A DNA stretch of 48,530 bases from Acidimicrobiaceae bacterium (GTDB taxonomy: Bacteria; Actinomycetota; Acidimicrobiia; Acidimicrobiales; RAAP-2): positions 1 through 48,530 of the forward strand of contig PKXA01000099.1 of NCBI GenBank assembly GCA_003133325.1. Reading direction: 5' to 3'. Of the stretch, positions 1 to 8,990 are shown piece after piece. The position numbers and the translations under genes are program-made. Position 1 is the first letter of the stretch. Each line of letters starts with the position of its first letter. The notes beneath the pieces were generated by a model. It saw nothing but the letters and a program-made list of their open reading frames with translations. It was not told the DNA's origin and ran no database searches.

Positions 1-626
1 TTCGCAGGGGGATCCCTTTACCGAGAGGCTTCGGGACAGAAGGAAAGATCCGAAAGGACCGCACCGGTATTGACGCAGAGATCGCGTCGATCACCGAGAC
101 CCGCTGGGTCTCCCGGGTCATAGCGACGACGCTCGCCGGTTAAGGGCCATGGGACTTCTCCCTCACCTTCGACGTCAATGCCAAGGCCAGGAAGAAACTC
201 GAAGACGAGCTCTTCGGCAAGCGGATCCTCTTCACCGACCACGACGAGTGGCCAGTCTCCGACGTCATCGCTGCCTACCGGTCCCAGTGCACCGTCGAGT
301 CCGACTTCCGCCAGATGAAGGATCGCCAAGTTGTTTCGTTCTCCCCGATGTTCCACTGGACCGACCAAAAGATCCGAGTGCACGCCTTCTACTGCGCGCT
401 CGCCCTCGCCCTCGCCCGGCTCATGGTGCGAGAAGCCAAACAGTCCGGACACGACATGAGCGTGCGCCCACTCCTCTCGACGCTCGGCGAAATCGAGGAG
501 ACCGTGCTCCTCTACCAGGGTGAGCGGGGACGTCCTCGGGCACGGCGGATGCTCACGGAGATGGACCCCATTCAAGAGCGCCTCTACGACCTCTTCGGAC
601 TCGACAAATACGCCCCGAGACGCTGA
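1..626 (+). pseudogene. IS4/IS1634-like DDE transposase, 3' remnant with internal stop
   Basis: The third forward frame reads as a transposase C-terminal half and runs off the left edge. It is interrupted by an in-frame TAA at 141-143; the sense on both sides is continuous (ITETRWVSRVI before, WDFSLTFDVNAKARKKLEDE after), so this is a nonsense mutation rather than a frameshift. A YREK-like signature is visible at about 279-323: Tyr, then VESDFRQMKD with the presumed catalytic Glu at 297-299, although the usual Arg is Gln. The frame ends at the TGA at 624-626. The 3' end is followed by a GGTACTACACCTAC segment that recurs near 36691. The IS family name is inferred from the motif and the C-terminal pattern. 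The element is probably not active. Confidence 0.75.
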
Positions 627-782
627 CCTAGGTACTACACCTACTCCACACAAACACCAGCCCTGAGCTGCGCCGATAGCAGCTCACGACGGGCTATCGA
701 GGAAACTCGACCTAGGTGCCATATGGCCCTAGTAAGGGTGAGGAGCGCTGTGGTACCTTGCATTTGTCTCGTCCAGTGTGGA

Positions 783-841
783 TTGACCGTTTGGCCAATG
801 CGTGCGGCGGGCGTTACGGCGACATACGTATCTACAAGGAG
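783..841 (+). promoter_or_regulatory. Putative promoter region and ribosome binding site of the first cell-wall-binding gene
   Basis: TTGACC (783-788) could serve as a -35 element. ATACGTAT lies at 824-831 and a strong AAGGAG ribosome binding site at 836-841, eight bases before the ATG at 850. The second paralog has the same arrangement, with TTGACC at 3250 and AAGGAG at 3347. The -10 position is not certain. The ribosome binding site decides the start at 850 over the upstream in-frame ATG at 802. Confidence 0.45.
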
Positions 842-849
842 AATCGACA

Positions 850-3129
850 ATGAGACAGAAGAATTACCGGCTCCGCCAACTGGCGGTAGCGGCAATAGGA
901 GCGGTAACCGCCGTTTCGGGAATCGCGGTCTTGGGAGCAACCCCGGCGGGCGCCGTTGCTGCCCCGCCCGCGGTGTCGCCATTGACCCTTGCCCCTGCAC
1001 CGGCTGCGAGCGTGGTTGCTGGTGGGGCTAACCAAGCGGCGACAAACTGGACGTTTACCATCGGAAACCAGTTCGCGACTGCTGACAAGCTCGTTATCGA
1101 TGTTGGCCCCAACGCGACCACCCAGTGTCAGTCGGCGACGAACTATGTAGGTTTTTCCGCCGCGCCCACGGTAGCTGTCACAGCGATCACCGGGCAGGAT
1201 ACCCCCCCGCAATTTACTGCCGCATTGGCGACCCAAACGACTGACGGGGCCGGGTGCACGGGTATCTTCGACCAACTTCAACTGATCGTTGACAACAGCG
1301 CCGACCTCCTCCAGGTCCCACAAGCCGCCTGGACGGTCAAGGTCAGCGGAAACCTCTACAACGTCGGTTCGGCCACGCCGGCTGGCAGCATTGGTGCGTC
1401 TGGTAGTTATGTCCAAGGTGCAACTGGTGGTTCAACCACTGCCGTCGTCGTCGCTCCGAACGCCACGGTGAGCAGCGTTGCCGTCAGCGCCGACAACCCG
1501 CCGGTATTGGTGCAACCGAACCCGACCCCTGCTGCTGGTACCAATACAGGCATCAGCGCCATTGTGCTCACTGAGTCATCTGTCGCCGCAGTCCCGGTCG
1601 GGTACGTCTGCGTCGAGTTCAATGGAACGGGGAATGATTTCGTCAATAACGCCGGCGTACCTGCCGGCATTGCGACGGTCACCCCTTCCACCGGGGGGAC
1701 CGTCGGCAGTTCCGGAGCGCTCACGCCAGTCGGCGCTGTTGTCAATGGTGGTACGCCGGGTTTCGCTTTCCAGGTCACGCATGTTTCGACTACCGCCACG
1801 AGTTACGCGGTAAGCGGTCTTTCCATCGTTAATCCGAGCGCACTGGGAACCCAGAGTGTTTCCGTCTTCTACGACTCCGTGTCGAACGCCTGCACAACAA
1901 CCACCGCAACCTATAGCGCGAGTACTCCCGTGTTCTCGGTATTCAGTACCAACCGGATCTACGGACAGACCGCCGACGGTACCGCCGCCGCCGAACTTGC
2001 CTCACAGTACGCTCCGACCGGTTCCAGTTGCCCCAATGGCGCCGCTGGAGGACCCGTTGTGTTGGCTACCGACCACAACTTCCCTGATGCACTGTCCGCT
2101 TCCTATCTGGCGGCCAAGCTCGGAACCGGCGTGCTGTTGACGCCGACCAACGCGTTGGCTGCCGAAACGGTGACGGCCCTACGGATCGAAGGCATCACCC
2201 ACGTCTATATCGTGGGTGGTCCGATCGCAGTCAGCGAGACGGTGGTCGCCGCATTGCTATCCATCCAGGCTTACAACTGCGGTGGTACGGCCGGCCTCAC
2301 CACCAGCACCGGTGCACCGCAGAATCTGGCCGTTACCCAGGTCTACGGGCAAACCCAGTACGACACGGCCCAGACGGTCGCCCAGTACTTCGGTGCCTCT
2401 GGCGTTGGAACGGGTACCTTCGGTGGGGGCTATCCCACCAGCACCACCGGGACCAGTGCCTACAACTCGACGTCCGGTTTGAGTGGAACCATTGCTCCGA
2501 CCAGTTCGGTGCCGACGGCCACGGCCATTTTGGCCACGGGGCAGACCTTCCCCGATGCCATGTCCGCCAGTGCGATGTCCTACGCCAAAAATTGGCCGAT
2601 CCTGTTGACCCAACAGGCGGCGCTGTCAACTCAGGCTTCGGCCGCTATCGCCAACCTGGGCATCAAACAGGTCATCGTGATGGGCGGTCCGGTTGCCGTT
2701 TCGGATGCAGTTGTACTGCAGCTCGAAGCATTGGGTGTGTCGGTGCTTCGCATCGCCGGCACTGATCTCACCGACACCGCACAGTTGCTTGCCGAGTTCG
2801 AATTGAGCACGACAGTCAATGGCAGCAGCCAGGCCACCGGGCTCGGTTGGGCGAAACTCGGTGCCAACCCCAATACCTACGGTGTGAACGTCGCCCGCGG
2901 TGACTTCTACGCTGATGCCCTGGCCGGAAGCGTGGTCGGAGGTAAGACCCACTCGCCGATCGTGTTGACGCTCGATCCCAACACGTTGGGTACGGGCATC
3001 CCGGCGCTGTTCAACGACGAAGCCAATTTGGCGGTACCCAACGATGTTGACGCTGTCACTGTCTTGGGTGGTCCGCAGGCTGTGACCCCGGCAACCGTGA
3101 ATGCGGTGTTGGCGTCGATCCCCAGCTAG
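850..3129 (+). CDS. Secreted protein with C-terminal cell-wall-binding type 2 repeats (first paralog)
   Basis: A 759-residue protein. It starts with a signal peptide (basic MRQKNYRLRQ, hydrophobic stretch, AGA cleavage region near residue 36). Residues about 40-360 form a Thr/Val/Gly-rich, beta-strand-like region of unknown role. From about residue 365 to the end there are three units of the cell wall binding repeat 2 family (PF04122 type), recognised by NRIYGQTADGTAA, ATDHNFPDALSAS, VYIVGGPIAVS, ATGQTFPDAMSAS, VIVMGGPVAVSDA and VTVLGGPQAVTP. In this family the repeats attach proteins non-covalently to the cell wall, so this is probably an exported surface protein. AAGGAG eight bases upstream fixes the start. 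The gene is tandem with a close paralog at 3359. Substrate and partner are unknown. Confidence 0.88.
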   Translation: MRQKNYRLRQLAVAAIGAVTAVSGIAVLGATPAGAVAAPPAVSPLTLAPAPAASVVAGGANQAATNWTFTIGNQFATADKLVIDVGPNATTQCQSATNYVGFSAAPTVAVTAITGQDTPPQFTAALATQTTDGAGCTGIFDQLQLIVDNSADLLQVPQAAWTVKVSGNLYNVGSATPAGSIGASGSYVQGATGGSTTAVVVAPNATVSSVAVSADNPPVLVQPNPTPAAGTNTGISAIVLTESSVAAVPVGYVCVEFNGTGNDFVNNAGVPAGIATVTPSTGGTVGSSGALTPVGAVVNGGTPGFAFQVTHVSTTATSYAVSGLSIVNPSALGTQSVSVFYDSVSNACTTTTATYSASTPVFSVFSTNRIYGQTADGTAAAELASQYAPTGSSCPNGAAGGPVVLATDHNFPDALSASYLAAKLGTGVLLTPTNALAAETVTALRIEGITHVYIVGGPIAVSETVVAALLSIQAYNCGGTAGLTTSTGAPQNLAVTQVYGQTQYDTAQTVAQYFGASGVGTGTFGGGYPTSTTGTSAYNSTSGLSGTIAPTSSVPTATAILATGQTFPDAMSASAMSYAKNWPILLTQQAALSTQASAAIANLGIKQVIVMGGPVAVSDAVVLQLEALGVSVLRIAGTDLTDTAQLLAEFELSTTVNGSSQATGLGWAKLGANPNTYGVNVARGDFYADALAGSVVGGKTHSPIVLTLDPNTLGTGIPALFNDEANLAVPNDVDAVTVLGGPQAVTPATVNAVLASIPS

Positions 3130-3173
3130 ACGGGGAACGAAGCAACATGTAGTGAGCCGCACAAGGAGTATCT

Positions 3174-3263
3174 ATGCGAGAAGGGGGCCCGCAAGGGCCC
3201 CCTTCTCGCGGATACCGAGAGAACATGGCACAGCAGTACTGCCACCGGGTTGACCTTGGGTAA
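3174..3263 (+). CDS. Possible 29-codon leader peptide between the two paralogs
   Basis: An AAGGAG (3163-3168) stands five bases before an ATG at 3174, opening a 29-residue frame that ends at the TAA at 3261-3263, about 95 bases before the next gene. Codons 2 to 12 lie inside the perfect hairpin at 3176-3209. It may be a real leader peptide or a chance frame over a terminator; the sequence alone cannot decide. No similar protein is recognised. Confidence 0.25.
   Translation: MREGGPQGPPSRGYRENMAQQYCHRVDLG
3176..3209 (+). terminator. Perfect 15-bp hairpin with GCAA tetraloop
   Basis: Left arm 3176-3190 (GCGAGAAGGGGGCCC), loop GCAA 3191-3194 and right arm 3195-3209 pair without mismatch. It starts 46 bases after the stop codon of the first paralog. 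There is no T-tract, so it may be a non-canonical terminator or an attenuator/processing site controlling the second paralog. Confidence 0.65.
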
Positions 3264-3358
3264 CCTTCGAGACATCTCGCCCAACCGTGGGGTCCGCATA
3301 TCCGAGCGACCCCTATTCCGCACGCCGCGCCGAAGTCCGTCGAGACAAGGAGAATCCA

Positions 3359-5665
3359 GTGAGACCAATCAGGACTTTCCGCCTCTGCCAGCCGGCGGTA
3401 GTCGCAGTGGGGGTGCTGAGCGCCATCTCCGGAATCGCCGCCATCGGCGTCTTGCCTGCCCACGCGGTTGCGGCTCCGGTGGTGCTGTCCACCACTACCA
3501 TCACCCGACCGAACAGCGTCATTGTGGGTGGAGCCGGCCAGGCGGCCACCAATTGGGGATTCACCTTCTCCAACACGTTTGTCAAGGGGGACGCTTTCGT
3601 CCTCGACGTGGGTCCTCCGGGTGCGACTGGCTGTCAATCGTCCACCAACTATGTCGGGTACGCGGCCACGCCGACGGTGACCGTCAAAGCCGTCTCGTCC
3701 GGCCAGGACACTCCCCCGACCATCACGGCTACCTTGGCCCAGCAGACCTCCAATCCCGTCGAACCCGTCCGCTGCCCCGGCATTCATGACCAACTGGTGC
3801 TTGCCATCGGAAATGGTCCCGATTCCACGTCGACCGGATCGGGGAGCTGGACGTGGGACATCACCATCAGCGGGATCAGCTACAACGTCGGCACAGCCAG
3901 CGCGCCCCGCAACGTCACCGTCGGTGGTTCGTATGTGTTCGGGGCGAAAGGCACGACACCCGTAGCTGTTGGGATCTCCGCCAATGCGGTGGTGACTGCG
4001 GTTGGGGTCACGGCCGACAACCCGCCGGTAGTGGTCCGTCCGAACACGACGATGGATCCGTCGATCAACACGTCGATCAGTCCCGTCGTGTTGACCGAGA
4101 CCTCGCAAGGCGCCATTCCGAGCGGATTCGTCTGTGTCGAGCTCAACGCCGGCAACTACTTCGTCACCAATGGCACGTACGTACCTGTGGGCATGGCGCA
4201 TGTCAACGCCGGGAGCGGCGCGATCCTCGGAAAGTTGGGTGCGCTGTCTGGGTTCGGTTCCCCCAGTGCGCCCGGCGCATTCGATACATCGGGCGTGGCA
4301 TTCCAAGTGAGCACCGTGTCGACGACTGCCGGTGCCTTCGAAATAGCGGGGCTGACGGTTGTCGATCCGAACAACGTCCCCTTCGGTTCCCAGAATCTCA
4401 CCGTGTTCGCGGCCTCCTCGGTGGCCAACTGCGCCAGCGGCACCGCTACGGTGGTGTACAGCTATTCGGTGGCGGGCTTTTCGGTCTTCAACCCCAACCG
4501 GATCTATGGTCAGACCGCTGACGGCACCGCCGCCGCCGAACTTGCGTCGGTTTACCCGCCGAGCGGGACCAGCTGCCCGCCGAGCGGAAATGTCGTGTTA
4601 GCCACCGATCACAACTTCCCTGACGCTTTGTCCGCTTCGTATATGGCCAAAAAGCTCGACACCGGTGTGCTGTTGACACCTACCGGCGGACTTTCCTCGA
4701 TTGCTGCGGCGGCTTTGCAGCTCGAAGGCATCACCCACGTCTATATCGTGGGTGGTCCGATCGCGGTGAGCGGCACGGTGGTCCAACAGCTGCAGGCCGC
4801 TCAAGCGTATGCGTGCGGTGGCACCGGTGGCCTCACCACCAGCACCGGCTCGCCTCAGAATCTGACGGTGACCCAGGTCTACGGGCAGACCCAGTACGAC
4901 ACGGCCCAGGCGGTTGCCCAGTACTTCGGCGCCGGTGCCGTTGGCACGGGGACCTTCGGCGGGGCGTACCCCAGCATCTCGGGGTCGAGCGCTTACAACA
5001 CCACGACCGGTCTGAGTGGCAGCGTTGCCCCGGCCGGTTCGGCCGCTACCCCGGTTGGCATTCTGGCCACTGGGCAGACCTTCCCCGACGCCATGGCCGC
5101 CAGTGCGATGTCCTATGCCGAGAATTGGCCGATCCTGTTGACCCAACAGGGTTTGTTGGCGGCTCAGGCGCAGGCGGCGATCGTGAACCTGGGCATCAAA
5201 CAGGTAGTTGTGATGGGAGGACCGGTTGCCGTTTCGGATGCAGTTGTAGTGCAGCTCGAAGCATTGGATGTGTCGGTCCTTCGCATTGCCGGTGCCGACC
5301 TCACCGACACTGCACAGTTGCTTGCCGAGTTCGAGTTGAGTACGACAGCCAATGGCAGCGGTCAGGCCACCGGACTGGGTTGGGCTGACTTCGGTGCCAA
5401 CACCGATGCCTACGGTGTGAATGTCGCCCGTGGTGACTTCTATGCCGACGCCCTGGCCGGCAGCGTCGTGGGAGGAACCAACCACTCGCCGATTGTGCTC
5501 ACCCTCAATCCCGGCACCCTGGGGTCAGGCATTCCGGACCTGTTCAACAACGAAGCCAATTTGGCGGAGCCCAACCAGGTCGAGGCGGTCACCATCCTGG
5601 GTGGTCCGATGGCGGTGACACCGGCAACCGAGGCTGCAGTGCTGCAGGCAATCGGCAACTCCTGA
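3359..5665 (+). CDS. Secreted protein with C-terminal cell-wall-binding type 2 repeats (second paralog)
   Basis: A 768-residue tandem paralog of the protein encoded at 850. I place the start at the GTG at 3359 because AAGGAG (3347-3352) lies six bases upstream and the downstream frame opens with a typical signal peptide (basic start, hydrophobic core, AHA-VAA end). The N-terminal beta-rich region (about residues 35-380) is diverged, while the C-terminal repeats are nearly the same as in the neighbour: NRIYGQTADGTAA, ATDHNFPDALSAS, VYIVGGPIAVS, MGGPVAVSDA and ILGGPMAVTP. The expected role is a wall-associated surface protein. The conserved anchor with a diverged N-terminus suggests duplication followed by change of the exposed part. 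Confidence 0.88.
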   Translation: MRPIRTFRLCQPAVVAVGVLSAISGIAAIGVLPAHAVAAPVVLSTTTITRPNSVIVGGAGQAATNWGFTFSNTFVKGDAFVLDVGPPGATGCQSSTNYVGYAATPTVTVKAVSSGQDTPPTITATLAQQTSNPVEPVRCPGIHDQLVLAIGNGPDSTSTGSGSWTWDITISGISYNVGTASAPRNVTVGGSYVFGAKGTTPVAVGISANAVVTAVGVTADNPPVVVRPNTTMDPSINTSISPVVLTETSQGAIPSGFVCVELNAGNYFVTNGTYVPVGMAHVNAGSGAILGKLGALSGFGSPSAPGAFDTSGVAFQVSTVSTTAGAFEIAGLTVVDPNNVPFGSQNLTVFAASSVANCASGTATVVYSYSVAGFSVFNPNRIYGQTADGTAAAELASVYPPSGTSCPPSGNVVLATDHNFPDALSASYMAKKLDTGVLLTPTGGLSSIAAAALQLEGITHVYIVGGPIAVSGTVVQQLQAAQAYACGGTGGLTTSTGSPQNLTVTQVYGQTQYDTAQAVAQYFGAGAVGTGTFGGAYPSISGSSAYNTTTGLSGSVAPAGSAATPVGILATGQTFPDAMAASAMSYAENWPILLTQQGLLAAQAQAAIVNLGIKQVVVMGGPVAVSDAVVVQLEALDVSVLRIAGADLTDTAQLLAEFELSTTANGSGQATGLGWADFGANTDAYGVNVARGDFYADALAGSVVGGTNHSPIVLTLNPGTLGSGIPDLFNNEANLAEPNQVEAVTILGGPMAVTPATEAAVLQAIGNS

Positions 5666-5794
5666 CAGGGGAGCGGACACGGCCCTTTCATGGTCGAGGG
5701 CGCAGGGCTGCGACCTCCGGTGTGTGATCCGGATTGACGTGGGGTGTTCGGGTGGTGACAGTCGTAGTGGGCGCGAGATCCGTGGATCGCAGGG

Positions 5795-6046
5795 TTGAGC
5801 AGCGCTCCGGTTCGAGCGGACGAGCAGGCTCGCTTCCATGCGGAGATCGACAAGCATCACTGGCTTGGACACCGGATGGTCGGCGAGACGATGCGCTACG
5901 TCGCGACCGATGCGAATGATGAATGGGTTGCGTTGGTCGGATTCGCTTCGCTCGCACTGACCTGTACGCCTCGTGATCGGTTCATAAGCTGGTCGTCGGA
6001 GTCACCGTCTCGCAGGCTGCGTTTCGTTGCATCGAACCAGCGGTAG
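5795..6046 (+). pseudogene. DUF4338 / DruA-like protein, N-terminal remnant
   Basis: An 83-codon frame from a TTG reads with the pattern of DUF4338 proteins: VRADEQARFHAEIDKHHWLG, then GETMRYVAT, WVALVGF, RDRFISWS and RRLRFVASNQR, ending at a TAG. The family is normally several hundred residues, so only the start is left. DUF4338 proteins are known as DruA of the Druantia anti-phage systems and as transposon-associated proteins. None of the other Druantia genes is present, so this is only a remnant. It lies just upstream of the AbiE toxin-antitoxin pair. Between 5666 and 5794 and between 6047 and 6200 I see nothing else. Confidence 0.6.
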
Positions 6047-6201
6047 GGATCACGGATTACTCCCCAGACTCGATCACCGAAAGTCCCCGCGAGGGTCCGT
6101 TCCGGCCACTACCGACCCGTTCGACGATGGGCTAACCGGCCAGTGAACGCAACTGGAGTCGAGCGGATGAGCCCATGGACACAAGAGGTAGTGAGGAATA
6201 G

Positions 6202-6218
6202 CGTAGTGATATCCTACG
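6202..6218. promoter_or_regulatory. Operator-like palindrome 1 upstream of abiE
   Basis: CGTAG, seven bases, CTACG. The same half-sites with the same 7-base spacing recur at 6254-6270, exactly 52 bp (about five helical turns) downstream. AbiEi antitoxins are known to repress their own operon by binding two inverted repeats in the promoter. Confidence 0.6.
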
Positions 6219-6249
6219 GTTTCCCCCGAAGCACCTACCGATGGACGGG

Positions 6250-6274
6250 ATACCGTAGTATTATGCTACGGTAT
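6250..6274. promoter_or_regulatory. Operator-like palindrome 2 and promoter of abiE
   Basis: A perfect 9-bp inverted repeat, ATACCGTAG and CTACGGTAT with seven bases between, ends six bases before the abiEi ATG at 6280. TACGGT (6267-6272) is a possible -10 element seven bases from the ATG, which would give a leaderless mRNA and place the operator over the promoter. Confidence 0.6.
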
Positions 6275-6279
6275 ATGGC

Positions 6280-6834
6280 ATGCAGGATCGGGCCATGGAG
6301 CGTGCGTTCAGCCTCGCTCAAGAGCAGCAGGGATTCGTCACCTACACGAACCTCGTCGACCTGGGGATCGACCCTGCACTGGCCCGCCAGTGGTACCAGC
6401 GGGGGCGGGTGGAGCGGGTCGCGTACGGCGTGTACCGCTTTTTTCAGGTCCAAGTCAGCGAACTGGACGCCTACCGGTTGGCCACCTTGTGGCCTGTAGG
6501 GCGGGGCGTCCTGAGCCATGAGACCGCCCTGCAGGTCCACGAGATGTGCGACGTGAACCCCGCGAAGATCCACATCACGGTCCCGGGTCGCTACCGACCC
6601 CAACGCGCCGGAGGAGAGAGCTACGTCCTCCATCGCGCTGACCTTGCTCCGGCGGAGGTCACCTTCGTCGAGGGGATCCCGATCGTCACTCCGCTCCGCG
6701 CCATCGCCGAGGCGATCGACACCGCAGTTCCCCCCCACCTCGTCGCCCAGGCGATCGGCACCGCCAGACGGCTTGGCCGAGCCCGCACAGCCGACCTCGA
6801 CCGCCTCGAAGAGCGACTTGCGGCACCGGCATGA
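6280..6834 (+). CDS. abiEi: AbiEi-type antitoxin/transcriptional regulator
   Basis: A 184-residue protein (or 179 if it starts at the in-frame ATG at 6295). The N-terminal winged-helix-like part (residues about 6-60: EQQGFVTYTNLVDLGI, then RQWYQRGRVERVAYGVYRF) matches the AbiEi_4 helix-turn-helix of type IV antitoxins. It is followed by the AbiEi C-terminal part (LSHETALQVHEM, HITVP, VEGIPIVTPLRAIAEAI). The role is to antagonise the partner nucleotidyltransferase toxin and repress the operon. The stop overlaps the toxin start in ATGA. There is no clear ribosome binding site, so translation may be leaderless. Two palindromes lie upstream. The family call is from motif pattern and gene pairing. 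Confidence 0.8.
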   Translation: MQDRAMERAFSLAQEQQGFVTYTNLVDLGIDPALARQWYQRGRVERVAYGVYRFFQVQVSELDAYRLATLWPVGRGVLSHETALQVHEMCDVNPAKIHITVPGRYRPQRAGGESYVLHRADLAPAEVTFVEGIPIVTPLRAIAEAIDTAVPPHLVAQAIGTARRLGRARTADLDRLEERLAAPA

Positions 6835-7769
6835 GCGACCCGTTCGCAGGTCTGGCGCCGCGGGACAAGGAGCCCAACACGGGCACGAACTTCCTCAACT
6901 GGCTGGCCCAGGCGGCCAACCGGCAACAGATGGCGCCAAAGCGACTGAACCGGATCGTGGCGAACGGGATCGTCATCGCCGCGCTCCAACGGGCATCGCA
7001 CGACGACGGAAAGAGCTTGTTCCTCATCAAGGGCGGCATCCAGATCGAGCTGCGTCTCGGGTTGCGCGCCCGGGCCAGCGCCGACCTCGACACCCTGTTC
7101 CGCGGGGAGTTCTCGACTTTTCTCGCCGCCCTTGACGAAGTGTTACTCGACGGGCTCGGGCCGTTCACGCTGCAGCGAACAGAACCCGAAGACATCCACG
7201 TGGCGAGCCGGACGGTCAACCCGCGGCGGATGAACGTCGGTATCGGGCTCCGGGGCCGAACCGTCTTGACCGTTCAACTGGAGGTCGCACCCGACGAAGC
7301 CGGAGCCGGAAAGACGGTCGACATGATCCCCGTCCCGTCTCTCGAGCACTTCGGTATCTCCTCCCCTGGGCAAGCCGCCGCCTTGGCGCTCGAGTACCAG
7401 GTGGCCCAAAAACTCCATGCCTGCACCGATCCGCACACCGACGAGCGGGCCAACCTCCGTGTCCACGATGTCGTCGACCTCCACCTGGTGCGAACCACGT
7501 TCTTTGCCGACGGCGTGCCGCCTTTGTTGAGGGAGGCATGTCTGGCCGTCTTCGACGCCCGAGCCCAAGAGGCGGCTGCCACGGGACGAGATCCCCGGCC
7601 ATGGCCACCGGTGGTCGAAGCCCATGGACACTGGCGCCAGCCGTATGAACGGCTGGCAGGGGAGCTCGGCCTCGGGCTGACCTTCGGCGAGGCCGTCACC
7701 GGCTTGAACCGGTGGATACGGGAGATCGACGCCGGTCACGGGCACTCGGCTCCAGACCACCTCGCCTAG
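6831..7769 (+). CDS. abiEii: AbiEii-type nucleotidyltransferase toxin
   Basis: A 312-residue protein of the AbiEii/AbiGii nucleotidyltransferase family (PF08843 type). The polymerase-beta-like active site is visible: FLIKGGIQIELRL (about residues 64-76) followed by SADLDTL (about 83-89), with the DxD pair that binds metal. VAQKLHACTDP near residue 192 is the second conserved block. Such toxins act as nucleotidyltransferases that stop growth, and AbiE systems can protect a population from phage by abortive infection. The start overlaps the antitoxin stop by four bases, so the two are translationally coupled. No frameshift is seen, so the pair looks intact. Confidence 0.85.
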   Translation: MSDPFAGLAPRDKEPNTGTNFLNWLAQAANRQQMAPKRLNRIVANGIVIAALQRASHDDGKSLFLIKGGIQIELRLGLRARASADLDTLFRGEFSTFLAALDEVLLDGLGPFTLQRTEPEDIHVASRTVNPRRMNVGIGLRGRTVLTVQLEVAPDEAGAGKTVDMIPVPSLEHFGISSPGQAAALALEYQVAQKLHACTDPHTDERANLRVHDVVDLHLVRTTFFADGVPPLLREACLAVFDARAQEAAATGRDPRPWPPVVEAHGHWRQPYERLAGELGLGLTFGEAVTGLNRWIREIDAGHGHSAPDHLA

Positions 7770-8006
7770 CAAGCCGGCAACTCGCCCGTCAGCCCAACAC
7801 TGCGCTCGATCTTCTCGGAATTCCACGTCGACTTTGCACATGACCGTGGGGAGCGGACCGACCGGTAGTGCGCATCACAAGGCAGTAGCGGTTTGAGATA
7901 GGGATTCGAAAGGATCCCTTTCTGGCGGCAACCGAGAGATCGTCGGTTATGGGTCCTCTGGTTGGTCGGCTTGGGTCGAGATCCGGATCGGTCGGCCTGT
8001 CGGGGG

Positions 8007-8990
8007 TTACCGGTCGCCGGCAACCGGGCCAGGTCGGGACACATTCACGAACCGACCGTCGACCACCTCCACCTCGGTGAGTTCCAGATCGGCGCCGACT
8101 CTCGCCACGTCAGGGTCAACGCTCCGTCCGGCCCACCGGGCGGCGTAGTTGGCATCGGCCCGTCGGTCGCCCCGAGCCGCTTCCCGAGTGTCGGAGCGCA
8201 TCCATTGGAAGACGACCATGCCGATGGCGGCGAAGGTGAAGAGCTCACTGGCGATCCACAGAAGTCCTCCACCCTGCTGGGTGTCGGCCAACGTGTGGAA
8301 AGACGGAGCGACAGAAACGGTGGCTTGGGTCAGGGCCAGGCCGAGCAGGGTGCCGACGGGGATGTCCACCGCGAGGAAACCCAGCTTCATGGGAGGGGTC
8401 AGGCGCCAGCGGGACGGGTCGATGCCGACCACCAGCCACCAGTAGAGGCAGCCGGTGATCAGAAAGTGCAGATGGGTGAGGTCATGGACGAGCGGGTGTT
8501 CCAAGCTGAATTGGTAGAACGGGGTGAGGAAGTATCCGATCATGGTGACCGAGAAGAAGAACAACACCACCAGTGGATTGGTGATGACCTCGACGATCGG
8601 GTGGTGGAGCACCCGGAGGATGGTGGTCTGGGTGTGTCGACCCGAGGCCTGCAGTGCCAGGGTGACCGGAGCACCCAGCACCAGAAGGATGGGAGCCACG
8701 TTCATCAGGAGTAGATGCTGGATGACATGGATGGAGAAGACCGAGTCGTCGTAGGAGGCGACCCCCGAGTCGGTGGCGATGATGATGGTGACGATCCCGG
8801 CCAGAAACGACACCGTCCTCCACGGTGACCAATGCCGCCCTTTGAGAGCCAGCCGCCTGGCAGCCAGGACGTATCCGGCGCCCAGGGCAATGTCCACAGC
8901 CACCGTCACCAGGCTCAGCCAGTCGGTCTGCCATCCGCTGATGAGGGTGTGGAGTTGGACGGGAGGGGAGATAGCACCGGCGAACAACAT
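8007..8990 (-). CDS. ctaG: Cytochrome c oxidase assembly factor CtaG-like membrane protein
   Basis: A 327-residue integral membrane protein of the caa3-type CtaG family (PF09678 type). Diagnostic blocks are HVIQHLLLMNVAPILLVLGAP (about residues 88-108), VLFFFSVTMIGYFLTPFY, and HLHFLITGCLYWWLVVGIDP with its conserved histidines. About seven hydrophobic segments can be counted. In the family it helps copper insertion into cytochrome oxidase. The last roughly 70 residues are hydrophilic. GGAG stands a few bases before the ATG at 8990. It is a monocistronic gene between two toxin-antitoxin modules, with no oxidase genes nearby. Between 7770 and 8006 I see no gene. Confidence 0.82.
   Translation of the reverse strand: MLFAGAISPPVQLHTLISGWQTDWLSLVTVAVDIALGAGYVLAARRLALKGRHWSPWRTVSFLAGIVTIIIATDSGVASYDDSVFSIHVIQHLLLMNVAPILLVLGAPVTLALQASGRHTQTTILRVLHHPIVEVITNPLVVLFFFSVTMIGYFLTPFYQFSLEHPLVHDLTHLHFLITGCLYWWLVVGIDPSRWRLTPPMKLGFLAVDIPVGTLLGLALTQATVSVAPSFHTLADTQQGGGLLWIASELFTFAAIGMVVFQWMRSDTREAARGDRRADANYAARWAGRSVDPDVARVGADLELTEVEVVDGRFVNVSRPGPVAGDR

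Noticed and set aside
3056-4306. 416-codon frame on the minus strand
   Set aside because: It lies antisense to the second cell-wall-binding gene, has an Arg/Gly/His-rich shadow composition and no ribosome binding site.
7766-8044. 92-codon minus-strand frame
   Set aside because: No family similarity, overlaps ctaG, no ribosome binding site.
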